In this document: in pieces, positions 21,443 through 32,512 of the stretch | Position numbering within the stretch: the first letter of the stretch is position 1 | How the letters are laid out: every line of letters begins with the position of its first letter | Source of the DNA: Cymbomonas tetramitiformis | Lineage: Eukaryota > Chlorophyta > Pyramimonadophyceae > Pyramimonadales > Pyramimonadaceae | NCBI GenBank assembly: GCA_001247695.2 | Contig: LGRX02034658.1 | Span: 1-64,000, forward strand | Direction: 5' to 3' | Length of the DNA: 64,000 bases | Notes under the pieces: generated by a model | What the model saw: only the letters and a program-made list of their open reading frames with translations | Databases searched by the model: none | What the model was told of the DNA's origin: nothing | Position numbers and translations under genes: made by a program

Positions 21443-21677
21443 GTATGTCCCTGGATCCCCTGCCTTGTCCACCTCAAGAGAATCTGTTCGGACCTCGAGG
21501 GAGCAACTGGGGCTCCAAGGAAGTGCGGAGGGCCAGGAAGGGAGGGGAAGCGGTCGGTTAGGCCCTGTGTTATGAAAAGCCGGGCCTGAATGAGGAGAGA
21601 GAGGAGTATGATGGTGGACTTGACGCATCTCACATTATGGGTTGGCGCTCGCGTGGGGAGGTGGGATGGGGCTGCAG

Positions 21678-22022
21678 TATGGTCCGAAGGAGTTGCAGGG
21701 CATTGGCCATTGGGTCTTCTGTACGCTGAAGGCATACATTCTACTCACTATCCGCTGGATCACCGCGATATCCGGCTCGATACTGACGCCCAAGCTGGCA
21801 ACTGTCCGAGCACGCTTGGTGCCTAACGTTTGCCCGTACTGCCCGGCCGCGCAAGCATACTCTGATATCGAGGTCCAGGGCACCATATCTGGCCTGTTCC
21901 TGCAGCAGCTCGGGTTCGTCACGTCAGGCAACATCAACATCATGCTGCTTGTCAAGCAGGCGCGCTGCCCAAACGCCCTTGCTTGTAGAGAAGGGTGCCG
22001 GGCATTCATGTCGGTGGTCATG
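21678..22022 (+). CDS. Giant gene exon with hydrophobic segment
   Basis: GGCTGCAG| then 115 codons ending ATG|GTGAGC, phase 0. YGPKELQGIGHWVFCTLKAY is followed by a hydrophobic run (ILLTIRWITAISGSIL), then Cys-rich VCPYCPAAQA, and a second apolar stretch (GTISGLFLQQLGFVTSG). A possible small exon follows at 22,080 (after CCATTACAG), but its frame meets TAA at 22,130. Confidence 0.55.
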
Positions 22023-22151
22023 GTGAGCCCTTTCGTGCGGGTACTCCTTGCTCCCTCTCGCCTGACTTCACCATTACAGGTGAGAGAGGCGTCCGACCGC
22101 TTTATATCCACGTTGCTGACCAGCACTCGTTAAAGTGATGCCAGGTCTCGG

Positions 22152-22592
22152 TGTTAGAATCTGTAGAGCATGCTGATCATTTTGATGTAAAGCATGACTG
22201 TCTAGGCCTTCTGTAGTGGTCAGGATCCTCAAACCCTGAAGAAACCCTAAGATACTGTTAGATCTAGCACCAGAACCCTGAAGGGCAGATCGTGACCGTC
22301 AGATCTGGTCTGCAGACCATAACACTCTGACAGCACTACTGATGTTCTCATCGGTGAGAATCACAGTAGTCCCTGTAGTGTGCGATTAGACATATGACAC
22401 GTGATCGTAGAATGTCACTGCAGTCGTTATGAACATGCAGTGACACGTAGATCCAAACTTCACGAAATGCCGCACAGCTTGTCCAATCGGGCGCCAATGC
22501 CCGTGACGCTTCATATAGTCGCTAGGCCTATTAAGTCTTTGAATGAAATGTTTCGTTTGCTTTTTGCGAAATAATCCTGTAGAATCTTAACA
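22152..22592 (+). repeat. Copia 5' LTR
   Basis: 441 bp, TGTTAGAATC...TCTTAACA. It should carry the element's promoter and transcription start. The next bases, GGTTGTGGGCCCAC, are where the tRNA primer site is expected, but I could not match them to a particular tRNA. Confidence 0.92.
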
Positions 22593-22675
22593 GGTTGTGG
22601 GCCCACTTACATTGTAAGTGGAGAACCGTTTTATTCTTTTTCACGCTAGCATTCGCTGCGCAAAGATTCTACACT

Positions 22676-23512
22676 ATGGTTAACTCGAAATCAAAGGCCG
22701 CGGCTTCCGAGTCGGAAGCTACTGCCCCAGCAACGGGGCAAATTTGCTATGGTGAGCCTTCTCCGGAACATAAACCGGAATCGGACGCGCTGACAGTTGT
22801 GGTCTCGCAACAGCAAGCGCAAATCAACAAACTCATGGACTTAGTTCGTGGGATGGTCAAGACCGGAGCGACTGCACCCAATTCAGACGGTGCGACTTCG
22901 TCCCCCAGCTTGGCCGTTACATCTAAGACGTCGGAAGGTTCCGACGCACCACTACCTTCGCTCTCGTCTATGTTGAAGGGGATCCCGACAGACCGGTACT
23001 TTGCTGGCCTTGGCTCTGAGAGCGAAACGCCCTGGCTGGAATTTAAAGCCAGAGTTGCCCCGTCCTGCCGTCACCCGTCTTTGGAAATTTTGCTGGTGGA
23101 AACGCGCGCGGTACAGGACATTAAGGCGGACCCTCTCTATTCTGACAGAGCTAACCGCCTCCTTTACGACTTCTGGGCGACAGTCACGTGTCAGACTGCG
23201 CAGGGAATTGTTCGCGCCTATGGAGGCACCGCGGACGGGTGCGCGGCTTGGAAGCAACTGGCCAAGCTGCGACGTAACACCAACTACGCGTACTTCAATC
23301 GCCAGGTTAAGGAATTGTTATCCTTCTCTACGCAGTTTTCTTCCCTTACGCCGCCTTTACATCTTTTCCTCAAGGTGAAGGAGACTTTCACTCGGGTGCG
23401 CGAGTATGTCTGCGTCGCGCCACCTTTGGACACAGGCAACAAAATGTGTGTGGATACGCTGGAGGCTACTGTGGTGTCGGTGATATTAATTTCCCTACAT
23501 TCTGACTATGTG
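22676..23512 (+). pseudogene. gag: Copia gag, N-terminal part
   Basis: From ATG 22,676 (MVNSKSKAAASESEATAPAT...) the frame gives a Gln-rich coil (VVSQQQAQINKLMDLVRGM) and the helical region of a copia-type capsid (YDFWATVTCQTAQGI..., AWKQLAKLRRNTN, FNRQVKELLSF). It stops being gag after ISLHSDY at about 23,510, where a LINE copy is inserted. The LINE frame happens to stay open, so a chimeric 700-codon frame results; this is not a genuine protein family. Gag resumes at 26,306. Confidence 0.8.
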
Positions 23513-25972
23513 CGGGTGTTGCACCCAGTTGGGGATGGGCTGCCGGCGAGCGTTCAGGCAGCCCCTTTGGTCCTTGAGGAGACGGCGGTAGAGGCGGAGT
23601 GCCGGAGGATGCCGGTGGCTTCAGGGCCTGGGTGCTCTCAGTTGCGGTTTGAGCACCTTGACGCCGTCTTCGGTGCTGGAGATGGGGTGCCGGCCATTCA
23701 GCATGCCTGTGAACAGATTGTGTCCAACAGGATTCCAGCGGAAGTCCAGCCGTGGATTATGGGGGCGCGATTGGTGGCTCTCCTTAAGCCAGGGGGTGGA
23801 GTGCGCCCGATTGCTTGTGGCGAGGTGCTTAGGAGGCTGGCTGGGAAGGTGGTTTGCAGGCAGATGAAGACCCGCTTTGCGGCACATTTTGGGGCACCTC
23901 CGGAGGCAGGCGCGGCTTCGTCGGCGGCCCAGGTGGGGGTCGGAGTGCATGGAGGTGCAGAGGTGTGCGTTCACTCGATGCAGGCACTGCTGGGGGCTTT
24001 CCCCACGTGGTGTGCCCTCCAACTGGACTGCAAGAACGCCTTCAACACGGTGCACAGGCGAGCGATTCATCGGGCAGTGTACGAGGACTTCCCGGAGTTG
24101 TTGGGGCGGACGGAAAGCTGTTTCCGCCATGAGCCTTGGCTTGGCTGGCGGGGGGCGGATGGACAGTTCGAGTGGATTCGCTCGGCAGAGGGCACTCAGC
24201 AGGGGGACCCGCTCGGTCCGTTCTTCATGGCGGCACCTTTGCAGCCTGTGCTTAGAGAGTTATTGCGGGCACACCCGGAGGTGTACATCATTGCCTACCT
24301 GGATGACATTCACATTTTGGGGGAGCCGGAGCGGGTGCGGGAGGCGTATGACGTGGCCGTGCCGTTGCTTGCAGATATTGGACTGGAGCTGAATGTGGGG
24401 AAGAGTGCAGTCTTTAGCCCGTCAGGAGCATGTGAGGCCTTCCAGGACGTGGTGGATGCCGGCGGTGAGCCGATGCCCGGGGCTGTGGTGCCTCTCCAGG
24501 GTATCCGGGTGCTGGGGATTCCTGTGGGCTCGGAGACCTGGGTTGCGGACCAGTGTCTCGTGATGGCTAGCACGGCAGGGGCCATCCTTCCGAAGTTGGC
24601 AAGATTGAATGATCCCCAGGTCCAGTTGCTCCTCCTTCGGTATTATGCCACCCTCGCTTCATGCACTTGGTGCGGGGGGTGCAGCCACATCTGTTGATGA
24701 GGGGGGGCCTTGAGCATGATACGAGCATTCAGCGGTGCTTGCAGGAGGTGGCGGGCAGCCCCTACCCCCTTGGTGAGGAGGCGGTGGCTTTGAGTCAGTT
24801 GCCGACCCGGTGGGGGGGGTTGGGCTTGACTTCGGCTCAGCGGCTAGCGCCGGCGGGGTGGCTGGGCTCTTGGGCGCACGTGTGGAAGCGTATTGTGGTG
24901 ATGTTCCCGGCGGTCAGGGGGTTGCTGCCGCACCTTGGGGCGCCGGAGGGGACAGATGCAGGTGGACACCCCCTCGTGGCGAGCTTGGTCTCCGCGATGG
25001 GGGCTGTGCGCGGTGCGAGGGAGACGGTGCTGGCGGCGAGGGCGAGGGGGCATGTGCTGCCGGAGGCGCTCAAGGTCCCGGAGGAAGCGCCAAGATGGGA
25101 GAGTTTCGGCGACACTCGGCCGGCGAGTCAGAAGGAGCTAACAATTTGTCAACATGGTTCCGACTGGCTTCGCTTGTTTGATGCGGCCAATTCTTCCGTC
25201 CGAGCGCGGCTGCTTAGCCTGTCTCGGGATGGGGCCACGTGGCACTTGAATGCCTTGCCCATGGAGGGGGGCTTCCGCCTTAAGCCTATCGCCTCGGTGG
25301 TCTCCTTGTGTCTCCAGCTTGGTGTCACCCTCCCACTTATTCGGGAGGTCTCCGCTGTTGGGACCGGGCGGTGCAGATGTGGTGGGGTGGTGGATGAATT
25401 TGGATACCACTACCTTGCGTGCAACCGTATGGGCATGTTCACATATCGTCACGACGCGGTGCAGGACGTGCTTGTTGAGATGTTGCGCAAGGTATTTGAC
25501 CCCGCCTCCGTGAAGAAGACACACGCATATCACCACAGTTATTCGCCGAGGTGGAGGCCGGACATCACGGTCCTCAACTACGATGGACGTGGACGGCATC
25601 TTATCATCGACGTCGTTGTGGGGTTCCCTGGTGCCCCCTCTCACGTGGGGGGGGCATCACAGACACTGTTGCATACGGCGGCGGTAGAGGAGCGGCGGAA
25701 GGTCTCTCCTCTTCTCTCTCTACGGGGATATCACCCCGCATCGATTGGTGCCATTTGCGGTGGAGGCTTTTGGAGGCCTTGGAGAGCAGGCGAAGAAGTT
25801 CCTTGAGGAGTGCGCAGGTGGAAGACAAGACCGGCTTGGGCCGGAACTCATCTCGGCTACGTGGTCTACTCCGAGTTTTAAGTCGTATTGGGGGCAGAAG
25901 ATCATGGTGGCGCTGCACGGGGCTCAGGCCTTTGGATTGCACAGCAGGGCTCTTGCGGACTTTGCGCAGTGA
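23513..25972 (+). pseudogene. LINE reverse transcriptase-endonuclease, copy 1
   Basis: RT motifs: LVALLKPGGGVRPIA near 23,775, LQLDCKNAFNTV near 24,020, EGTQQGDPLGPFF near 24,190 and the catalytic YLDD at 24,296-24,307. Downstream is a CxC..H..C knuckle (CRCGGVVDEFGYHYLACN, about 25,373-25,426) and a restriction-like endonuclease segment (RHDAVQDVL, then RPD, then IIDVVV near 25,600), the C-terminal layout of R2-like LINEs. Compared with the antisense copy, one C is missing near 24,647 (frameshift) and 8 nt are gained near 25,700 (second frameshift). Copy 1 is therefore dead, although each domain is still readable. Confidence 0.85.
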
Positions 25973-26299
25973 GTGCTTTGTGGAGGGGCTTTGATCTTTG
26001 TTTTGCAGGTGGAGATGCATTGCAGCTTTTGAAGATGGGAGATGGCTTGAGGAGGTTTTGTTCGCCTGAAGAAGAGAAGAGTCAAGATAGAATGAAACAG
26101 ATTGAGACAGAATGTGGCGGATTCATGTTGTTCTAGATGGGACATTCCGAGAATTGTTCAAGTTGCTCTTGTTAGGACTTGGTTAGCTTGGGTTTCTCTT
26201 TGTTAGAGGTGTTTTCTGTTGAACATTTTAGTCAGGGTGATTCTGTGGACTTTCCATCAGACTCTTTGGACACTTTTTGTAAAATTGCCATTTAATGAA
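25973..26299 (+). other. LINE 3' untranslated region, copy 1
   Basis: Non-coding and near-identical to the inverted stretch 38,645-38,970. Ends TTTAATGAA without a poly(A). Confidence 0.75.
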
Positions 26300-26305
26300 T
26301 TTCCA

Positions 26306-27006
26306 ACTATGTGTACGTCAAGACCAAGTTCGACAGTGACCGACTACCCCGTCTTCACGTTCTTGAGGACGAGTTCTGCGCACACTACGACAACATCATC
26401 GCGCCGGGTGTGGCGAGTGGCGACGTAGGAGCGGGAATTGCTGAGGACCGGAAGAGGCAGAACGCGGTCAAGAAGGCGCGACTTAGCCGGAAGGTTGAGT
26501 GTTCTACCTGCCACAGGCGAGGCCCCTAGGCCAAGGACTGTTTCATTACCAACACCGAGGCGCGGGAGTCTTTCCTCAAGCGTAGACCCGACGCCAAGGA
26601 ATCCATTATGAAGAAGGTGCAGGAGTATGAGAAGCATGGGAAGCTGCCGGACACAGATACGGCCGGAGCTATCGCTGACTCCGAATTGCACCCTGGACTG
26701 GACGGTGAGGACGTGCTGTTTGCTATCTCTGAGGTGACATCTCCCCGGTCCTTCGAGCCTGCGTTGTCACACTTTCAGGCAGCGATCCTGGACGAATTCA
26801 TCGAGGTGCGTGGAGGGGCTCCCCGCACGACCACTGACTGTCGTCAATCTATATTGGACGTCCCCACCTCCAACAACTATCTGGTACTGGAGACATCAAA
26901 GGACACCGAGGACTGTGAATTACTTCCTACCTACTGCCGAGGCACTCGTCTGGTTGCTGACTGCTTCTATCGGTGGAGGAAAGTGGCTTCTAAGTTGTTT
27001 CATTGA
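26306..27006 (+). pseudogene. gag: Copia gag C-terminus with damaged zinc knuckle
   Basis: Gag resumes (YVKTKFDSDRLPRLHVLEDE...), then a basic stretch and a CCHC-type knuckle at about 26,500-26,541. The pattern C-x2-C-x4-[H]-x4-C is kept, but the histidine codon is CCC (Pro) and the next codon is TAG at 26,527. The frame continues to about 27,006 (ESIMKKVQEYEKHGKLPDTD...). The knuckle normally binds the RNA genome, and both lesions would inactivate it. Confidence 0.7.
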
Positions 27007-27386
27007 GAAAGACTGGCAAGAGGCAGCGTCGTGTACCAGACCCTCGCCGGGGCAGGCAATCTACCACGACACCGGTGTATTCCTCTTTTGTGTATGTCGA
27101 CACCATATGCTGTTTCTTTCCTGAGCCTGTGAGGCTCACTGCAACTCAATCTCTGTGGGAGGCCCACCGGGACCGGTGTCTCGGGGGGCGGTGGAAGATA
27201 TCTCCGAGACTAGAGTGGTATGATCTGGCGATACAGAGTGCACACACCCGTGTCATGTCCCATGTGAGCTCCGTACTGGAGCATGCTGAAGCCCTGCTTG
27301 ATGAGCCTCTTTCTCTGCTTGCTCGTGGAGCTGACAGGCGGGATACCCTTCGCTATGTCCGTGTACTAAGGGGGCGGGGTGACTGA
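27003..27386 (+). pseudogene. Copia pol, segment before protease
   Basis: Open frame of 127 codons overlapping the end of gag by 4 nt, starting MRKTGKRQRRVPDPRRGR... and rich in Arg and Leu. No catalytic motif. It reads as the linker between gag and protease in a shifted frame. Confidence 0.45.
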
Positions 27387-28197
27387 GGCTCTTCAGGATG
27401 TAGCCCAGCAGGAGCCTGTTGTTGTCAGAGCTACTCTTACTGGACTATTGGAGTGGGCAGCCCAACTCGAGCGGGCAGCCCGGGCTGTCATGTTGGCCAT
27501 GGATACCTTGCTGTCCCTGGCTGTCTCACCCTATCATGACTCGGACTCTGCTTCTGGTTCGGGTCCCGATTGTGGAGCTAATTACCACATTCCTGGCCCT
27601 CTATCCACTGGCTGCTCTGACCTTGTGGGTCCGCTGATTGATATGTATGCTTATGGCGGACTGGGCAGTGACACCCATGATGATGAGGAAATGCCTACCT
27701 TATTATCGGATTCCGATTCCGACTGCGATGATGCAGATTGGGATCTCCGGATGGGGCTAGACGCAGTGGTGTCGGGCTTTGATGGTGATGAGATGGCGTA
27801 TGGTGCACGTGATTCCTCTCATGGTAGTGCAGATTCTGGGATGTTTGCTGTGTTGGACAGCGGAGCCACCAGGCACATCTTCAACGACATTTATTACTTT
27901 GGCAGGGATTATAACCCCCTGGGGGGGTCTACCTTCTCTGTTGTTCAAGACCAACCAATTTCGTCTGCTGGCAGCGGCACGGTGCACTTCGCCAAGACAG
28001 ACTCGGTGTCTGGGAAGGCTGTTGGCCTACGGTTGCGTGATGCTCACCTCATTCCGGGGCAGCCCTTTAACTTGATCTCGGTGGTGGCGCTCGAGGATGC
28101 GGGGTTTTGTGTGGACTTCCCTGCCAGGACGATATCCAATGGGGGGGCCAGCTTCTCCTTTTCCCGGGAAAGAAGGGAAATAGTACATCATCCGTGA
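27379..28197 (+). pseudogene. Copia aspartic protease
   Basis: 272 codons. The catalytic motif is D-S-G-A-T in VLDSGATRHIFND (Asp codon 27,857-27,859). Then come the flap-side sequences expected of a copia protease (GSGTVHF; LRLRDAHLIPGQPFNLISV, where LIPG..NLISV is the common copia signature). An acidic, Ser/Asp-rich linker precedes it. Stop at 28,195; the next frame starts 16 nt later. Confidence 0.8.
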
Positions 28198-28213
28198 GGA
28201 TAGTAGTGGGGCA

Positions 28214-28700
28214 TTGGACACCTTCATGGCATGTGGAGCACATGAGGACCCACCCCCGAGAGACAAGTCTGACTGGAGGTTTGAGGATGCCAACACACAC
28301 TTTGAGACTCATGGTCCCTTCAACCTCGAGCTCTTTGCTGACAAGGACAACCACATTTTGCCTGTGTACTGTACCACTCCTGACTCGTGCTTCGACAAGG
28401 ATTGGGCAGGCAAAGCATGCTATGGCAACCCCCCTTTCGAGCACGACCTCATCCTACAGTGCCTACAGAAGCCGATCCGTGACCATGCCAGGCAACCGTC
28501 CACCACCAAATTCCTTCTGATCTTACCCAAGTGGGTAACAGCTACATGGTGGGACCTGACCAAGCAGTTCACGGTGATACATGCGTACCCCGAAGGCAGC
28601 CGCATCTTCTCAGCACCACTGCAGTCATGCTACAACACCGACGACTTGGAGCACTGTGGGGATGATCGTGTATGGATCTGTGACACCAAGTGGCCCGTCG
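28214..28700 (+). CDS. Methyltransferase-like NPPF segment in Copia pol
   Basis: Between protease and integrase lies an extra block (FNLELFADKDNHILPVYC..., CYGNPPFEHDLILQCL, FLLILPKWVTATWWDL). The tetrapeptide NPPF (28,427-28,438) is the [DN]PP[FYW] active-site motif of N6-adenine methyltransferases. The L-F-A-D-x-x-N and LP.W...WW surroundings resemble the Dam-like segments known from DIRS-type and some gypsy-like elements. I see no clear FxGxG-type cofactor motif, so activity is doubtful. Similarity is by pattern only. Confidence 0.45.
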
Positions 28701-30604
28701 TTGTCCTCTACAAGGATGGGCACACTGTTGCTCAACTGGACAGGAAGATGCTGCAACATGTCCGGCTTGGACACATAAGTGACAAGAGCATGTACCGCAT
28801 GATGGAGGAGGGTGTCCCCTTGGGCATTACAGAGGCAGAGTACAACAACAGCCAGGTGACACACTGCCCGGACACATGCATATCTTGCAGACTTACCAAA
28901 GCTACCAGGCCCCCGGCAAAGGCTACTTATCGTGATTGTGCAGCGGAGATGGGCACCCTTATATGGTCAGACACGCCTGGGCCTTTCCGGACTAGTGCTG
29001 GTGGCTATCGGTGGTATGTGCTGTTTATTGATGACTGTACATCCTGGACTTGGATACACTTCCTGAAACGGAAGTCTGACTACCTTTCAGCACTACAGTT
29101 ATGTATCGTTGAAGTAAGGAAGTTCCGCAGCAAAATGGGACTTGCTGCGGAGCATCACATGACCCTACACACGGATGGTGACAGCACTATGATATCTGGT
29201 CAGACTGCAGCATATTGTCAACAACACGGGATTGAACAGCAACATGGCTCTCCTTACCTGCATCAGAACCAGTCCAGAGTGGAACGTGCACACCGTCACA
29301 TTCAGGCCATGACAAGAGCTTTATTGATGACCTCTGGCTTTGGTGTGGAGATGTGGCCTCTGTCTGCCAGACATTCGGTATATATCGACAACAAGATGTT
29401 AAAGGATTGGACCTCTGCTTTCTATCAGGTGGAGCAGAAGCATGCCGACCTGTCCAACCTACGTGTTTTTGGTTGTCTGGCATATGCCTTCACTGACCCA
29501 GACGTGAGGGACCACAAACTCAGTGACAGAGCGAGGCAGCTGCGATATGTGGGACACTCAGAGGTGTCTTCAGCTTATCTACTATACGATGGTGATTCAG
29601 GGAAAGTGGTCAAGTCCGGCATGGTGCAGTTCTGTGAGAGGCTGGACCAGCTTGGGAAGGTAATCACAACGTGGGACCCGTCAGTGATACTGCCTCTCAA
29701 GACCGACTTCACCATCACTGTGCTGGACGCCCCATACAAGGACCCACCGCCGGCAGCTGTTGGAACTAGTGTGGTGGAATTGGGTACTTATTTGCCCGAA
29801 GACAGCGACGAGGTCTTGGCTGTTGTGAAGGTGCAACATGAGACGGGCCTATGCTGGGTATCTCTCCGCACTTATCTCGAGAAGAGGTCCGATCGCCTCC
29901 CTGCACTTCGCACTCAGCTGGCACTCACTACCCTCAATGCGCACTATGCCCTCTTTACTGAGGTAACGGTGCATACCGACAAGAAGCCGGAGTCTGCAAT
30001 GGTTTGTGCCCGAGCTGTGGGTACTCATGCTTATCCTTACTGTGTGGTACTGTTGACAAACTTCACCTACATGGACGTGGCAGCAGGCAAGGTGCACTTC
30101 CCTCTAGAACACACCTGCCTGTCTTCATGTGCTCAACCGGCACCGGAGGGAAGCAACGGGGCTCTACCTCGAGGTGTGACCGAGCCCAAGTCATACAAGC
30201 AGGCCCTTGCGGCCCCGGACTCTGCAGAGTGGCTGGAGTCCATTCAGGCAGAGCTGGAGGCACTAGTACGGATCAAGGGGGGCCTCCTTATGATGAAGGA
30301 GGAGGACGTGCCATACGGGTACAAGCTACTTGACATGTCCCTGGTGTTACGGGTGAAGCTGGACAAGTACCGGGAACTCCAGAAGCGGAAAGCACGACGC
30401 ATCTGTGCTAAGGGCAACAAGCAGGAGTATGGGGTGGACTACCTAGACACCTTTGCACCCTGCACTCAGTTGTCTTCAATGAGAATGGTTATAATTGTGG
30501 CACTAAATCTTGGGTTGACTGTGTACCATATGGACGTGGACACTGCCTTCTTGAACCCCGATTTGGATGAGGATCTTTATGTCAGGCTCCCTCATGCAGT
30601 ATGA
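28700..30604 (+). pseudogene. Copia integrase and N-terminal reverse transcriptase
   Basis: Same frame as the NPPF block (796 codons in all). HHCC zinc site: HVRLGH...CPDTCISC (about 28,757-28,890). DDE core: Asp in TLIWSDTPGPF (about 28,970), Asp in LHTDGDSTM (about 29,173), Glu in SRVERAHRHI (about 29,283). RT starts around 30,260 (LLDMSLVLRVKLDKY..., FAPCTQLSSMRM) and reaches the first catalytic Asp region YHMDVDTAFLNPDLDEDLYV. A frameshift follows near 30,600. Confidence 0.85.
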
Positions 30605-31751
30605 TGGATGTTGCTGTGCCAAGCTTCTGAAGGCGGTTTATGGCTTGAAGCAAGGTGGGAAGGAGTGGTTCGAGACTAGTGACGCCTTCATAATGGGGTA
30701 TGACACGAGGATGCAACGCAGCAATGTGGAACCCTGCCTGTACTATACCCGGACTGAGGAACTGTTTGTCTTTATTCTGGCATATGTGGATGATTATATC
30801 GTTGCCACCAGTGACAAACAGTGGTACGACACCTTTGTACAATCTTTCCATGCCAGATACCCATGCAAGGATTTGGGTGTGCTAGACCTTGTTATGGGAA
30901 TTGGTGTAAGGTGGTCGAGTGGTGCTGCATACTTATCTCAATCTGGCTACATAACCCAGATGATTGAGGCCTATGGACTCCAGGATGCCAGACCAGCCTC
31001 ACTCCCTATGACCCCGGGGTGTGCTCTGGTCCCTTCTGATGGCCGGAGCAGTCTTCCATACCGTGCACTCCTTGGGCAACTTCAATGGATTGCCAGTTGC
31101 ACCAGGCCGGATATCATGGCGGCTGTCTCAGCACTTTCGAGATTCTGTACGACTTACGGTGAGGAGCACTTCATGGCCCTGAAGCAAGTGGTGCGGTATC
31201 TGAAGGGGACTTTGGACTATGAGTTGGTCATGAGGCGGGCTTCAGTGCCGGGGGGGTCAAGCTCGCACACTACAACACTACCAGTCTGCATATACACAGA
31301 TGCAGACTATGCAGGCTGCAAGAACACCAGAAAGTTCACCTCGGGAATCGCTATGTTCCCCTGTGGCAGCCTGGTTATATTCTCATCCATGATGCAGAAA
31401 TGTGTTTCTCTGTCCATAACTGAGGCCGAGATCATCGCCATGTCGGAGGGGGCCAGGGAGATCAAGTATATCCTGAACGTGCTGGACGGTATTGTGGACA
31501 TCCACAAGCCAATACCCATGTACTGTGACAACCAGGGAGCCATCCATCTGGCTTCTGACTACGTCAACAACAGCAGATCCAAGCACATCGAGGTCAGAAA
31601 CATGTACATCCGGGAGCAAGTGAAGGAAGGCAACACCGAGCCCCTGTATATTGCTTCCGCGGACAACACCTCTGACATATTCACTAAGCCACTACCTCTA
31701 CCAGCCTTTCGAATCCACCGTGAGAGATTGGGTATTCTGAACCTGGAATGA
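30602..31751 (+). pseudogene. Copia reverse transcriptase C-terminus and RNase H
   Basis: The next frame (an open frame exists from 30,567) continues the RT: AVYGLKQGGKEW, then the catalytic YVDD in ILAYVDDYI (about 30,786-30,797), RYLKGTLDYEL, and the copia RNase H core with Asp in YTDADYAG, Glu in SITEAEIIAMSEG, Asp in MYCDNQGAIHLA and RSKHIEVR. Stop at 31,751. A one-base shift separates it from the preceding frame. Confidence 0.85.
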
Positions 31752-31754
31752 GAT

Positions 31755-31935
31755 GACAAGCCAGAGCTGGAGGGGCACCATCCCTAGAACTGGAGCTGGA
31801 GGGGCACCATCCCCTGGAGGGGCACCATCCCTAGAACTGGAGCTGGAGGGGCACCAACCCTAGAACTGGAGCTGGAAGGGCACCAACCCAAGAACTGGAG
31901 CTGAAGGGGGGCACCATCCCAATAACTGGCACTAG
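31755..31935 (+). repeat. Tandem repeat in Copia 3' leader
   Basis: Five or six imperfect units of GAACTGGAGCTGGAGGGGCA plus CCATCCCTA (about 30 bp) between the RNase H stop and the 3' LTR. Confidence 0.8.
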
Positions 31936-31948
31936 ACAGTCAACCTTT

Positions 31949-31957
31949 AGAAGGAAA
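31949..31957 (+). promoter_or_regulatory. Copia polypurine tract
   Basis: AGAAGGAAA lies directly against the 3' LTR, the position of the plus-strand primer of LTR elements. Confidence 0.6.
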
Positions 31958-32397
31958 GTTAGAATCTGTAGAGCATGCTGATCATTTTGATGTAAAGCAT
32001 GACTGTCTAGGCCTTCTGTAGTGGTCAGGATCCTCAAACCCTGAAGAAACCCTAAGATTCCGTTAGATCTAGCACCAGAACCCTGAAGGGCAGATCGTGG
32101 CCGTCAGATCTGGTCTGCAGACCATAACACTCTGACAGCACTACTGATGTTCTCATCGGTGAGAATCACAGTAGTCCCTGTAGTGTGCGATAAGACATAT
32201 GACACGTGATCGTAGAATGTCACTGCAGTCGTTATGAACATGCAGTGACACGTAGATCCAAACTTCACGAAATGCCGCACAGCTTGTCCAATCGGGCGCC
32301 AATGCCCGTGACGCTTCATATAGTCGCTAGGCCTATTAAGTCTTTGAATGAAATATTTCGTTTGCTTTTTGCGAAATAATCCTGTAGAATCTTAACA
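31957..32397 (+). repeat. Copia 3' LTR
   Basis: 441 bp, same length as the 5' LTR, with six differences counted by eye, one of them the first base (A in place of T). Followed by the CTCGG target duplication. Confidence 0.92.
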
Positions 32398-32512
32398 CTC
32401 GGGGATCCGCCCTCTCCTTCTTAGCTGCTGCAGGCCCCTGACATCTGGTGCTCAAGGAATCTGCGGATGTTAGGGTTTTGCTTAAGGAATCTGCGGGTCG
32501 GCTATGCCGCAG

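Larger units (their letters stand above)
23513..26299 (+). mobile_element. 5'-truncated RLE-type LINE, copy 1, nested in Copia gag
   Basis: Matches the 3' part of the antisense copy at 38.6-45.9 kb from the word CGGGTGTTGCACCCAGTT to the shared 3' end ATTGCCATTTAATGAA. Flanked by ACTATGTG on both sides (23,505-23,512 and 26,306-26,313), the probable target duplication. No poly(A) tail follows, as is usual for R2-like elements. Truncation removed everything upstream of the RT. Confidence 0.85.
22147..32402 (+). mobile_element. Copia LTR retrotransposon with target duplication
   Basis: The body is 22,152-32,397 with 441-bp LTRs, flanked by CTCGG at 22,147-22,151 and 32,398-32,402. Gene order gag, protease, methyltransferase-like segment, integrase, reverse transcriptase, RNase H identifies Ty1/copia (integrase precedes RT). 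It lies in an intron of the giant gene, in the same orientation. By eye the two LTRs differ at six positions, which suggests a fairly young insertion, yet the coding frame is broken in several places and gag is split by a LINE. It therefore cannot be autonomous as read. Confidence 0.9.

Noticed and set aside
22080..22128. An exon just upstream of the Copia element (VREASDRFISTLL)
   Set aside because: Good acceptor, but the frame hits TAA at 22,130 and no phase-0 donor is available; left unannotated.
22595..24697. A 700-codon gag-RT fusion protein
   Set aside because: The fusion point coincides with a LINE insertion bounded by ACTATGTG; gag resumes downstream.
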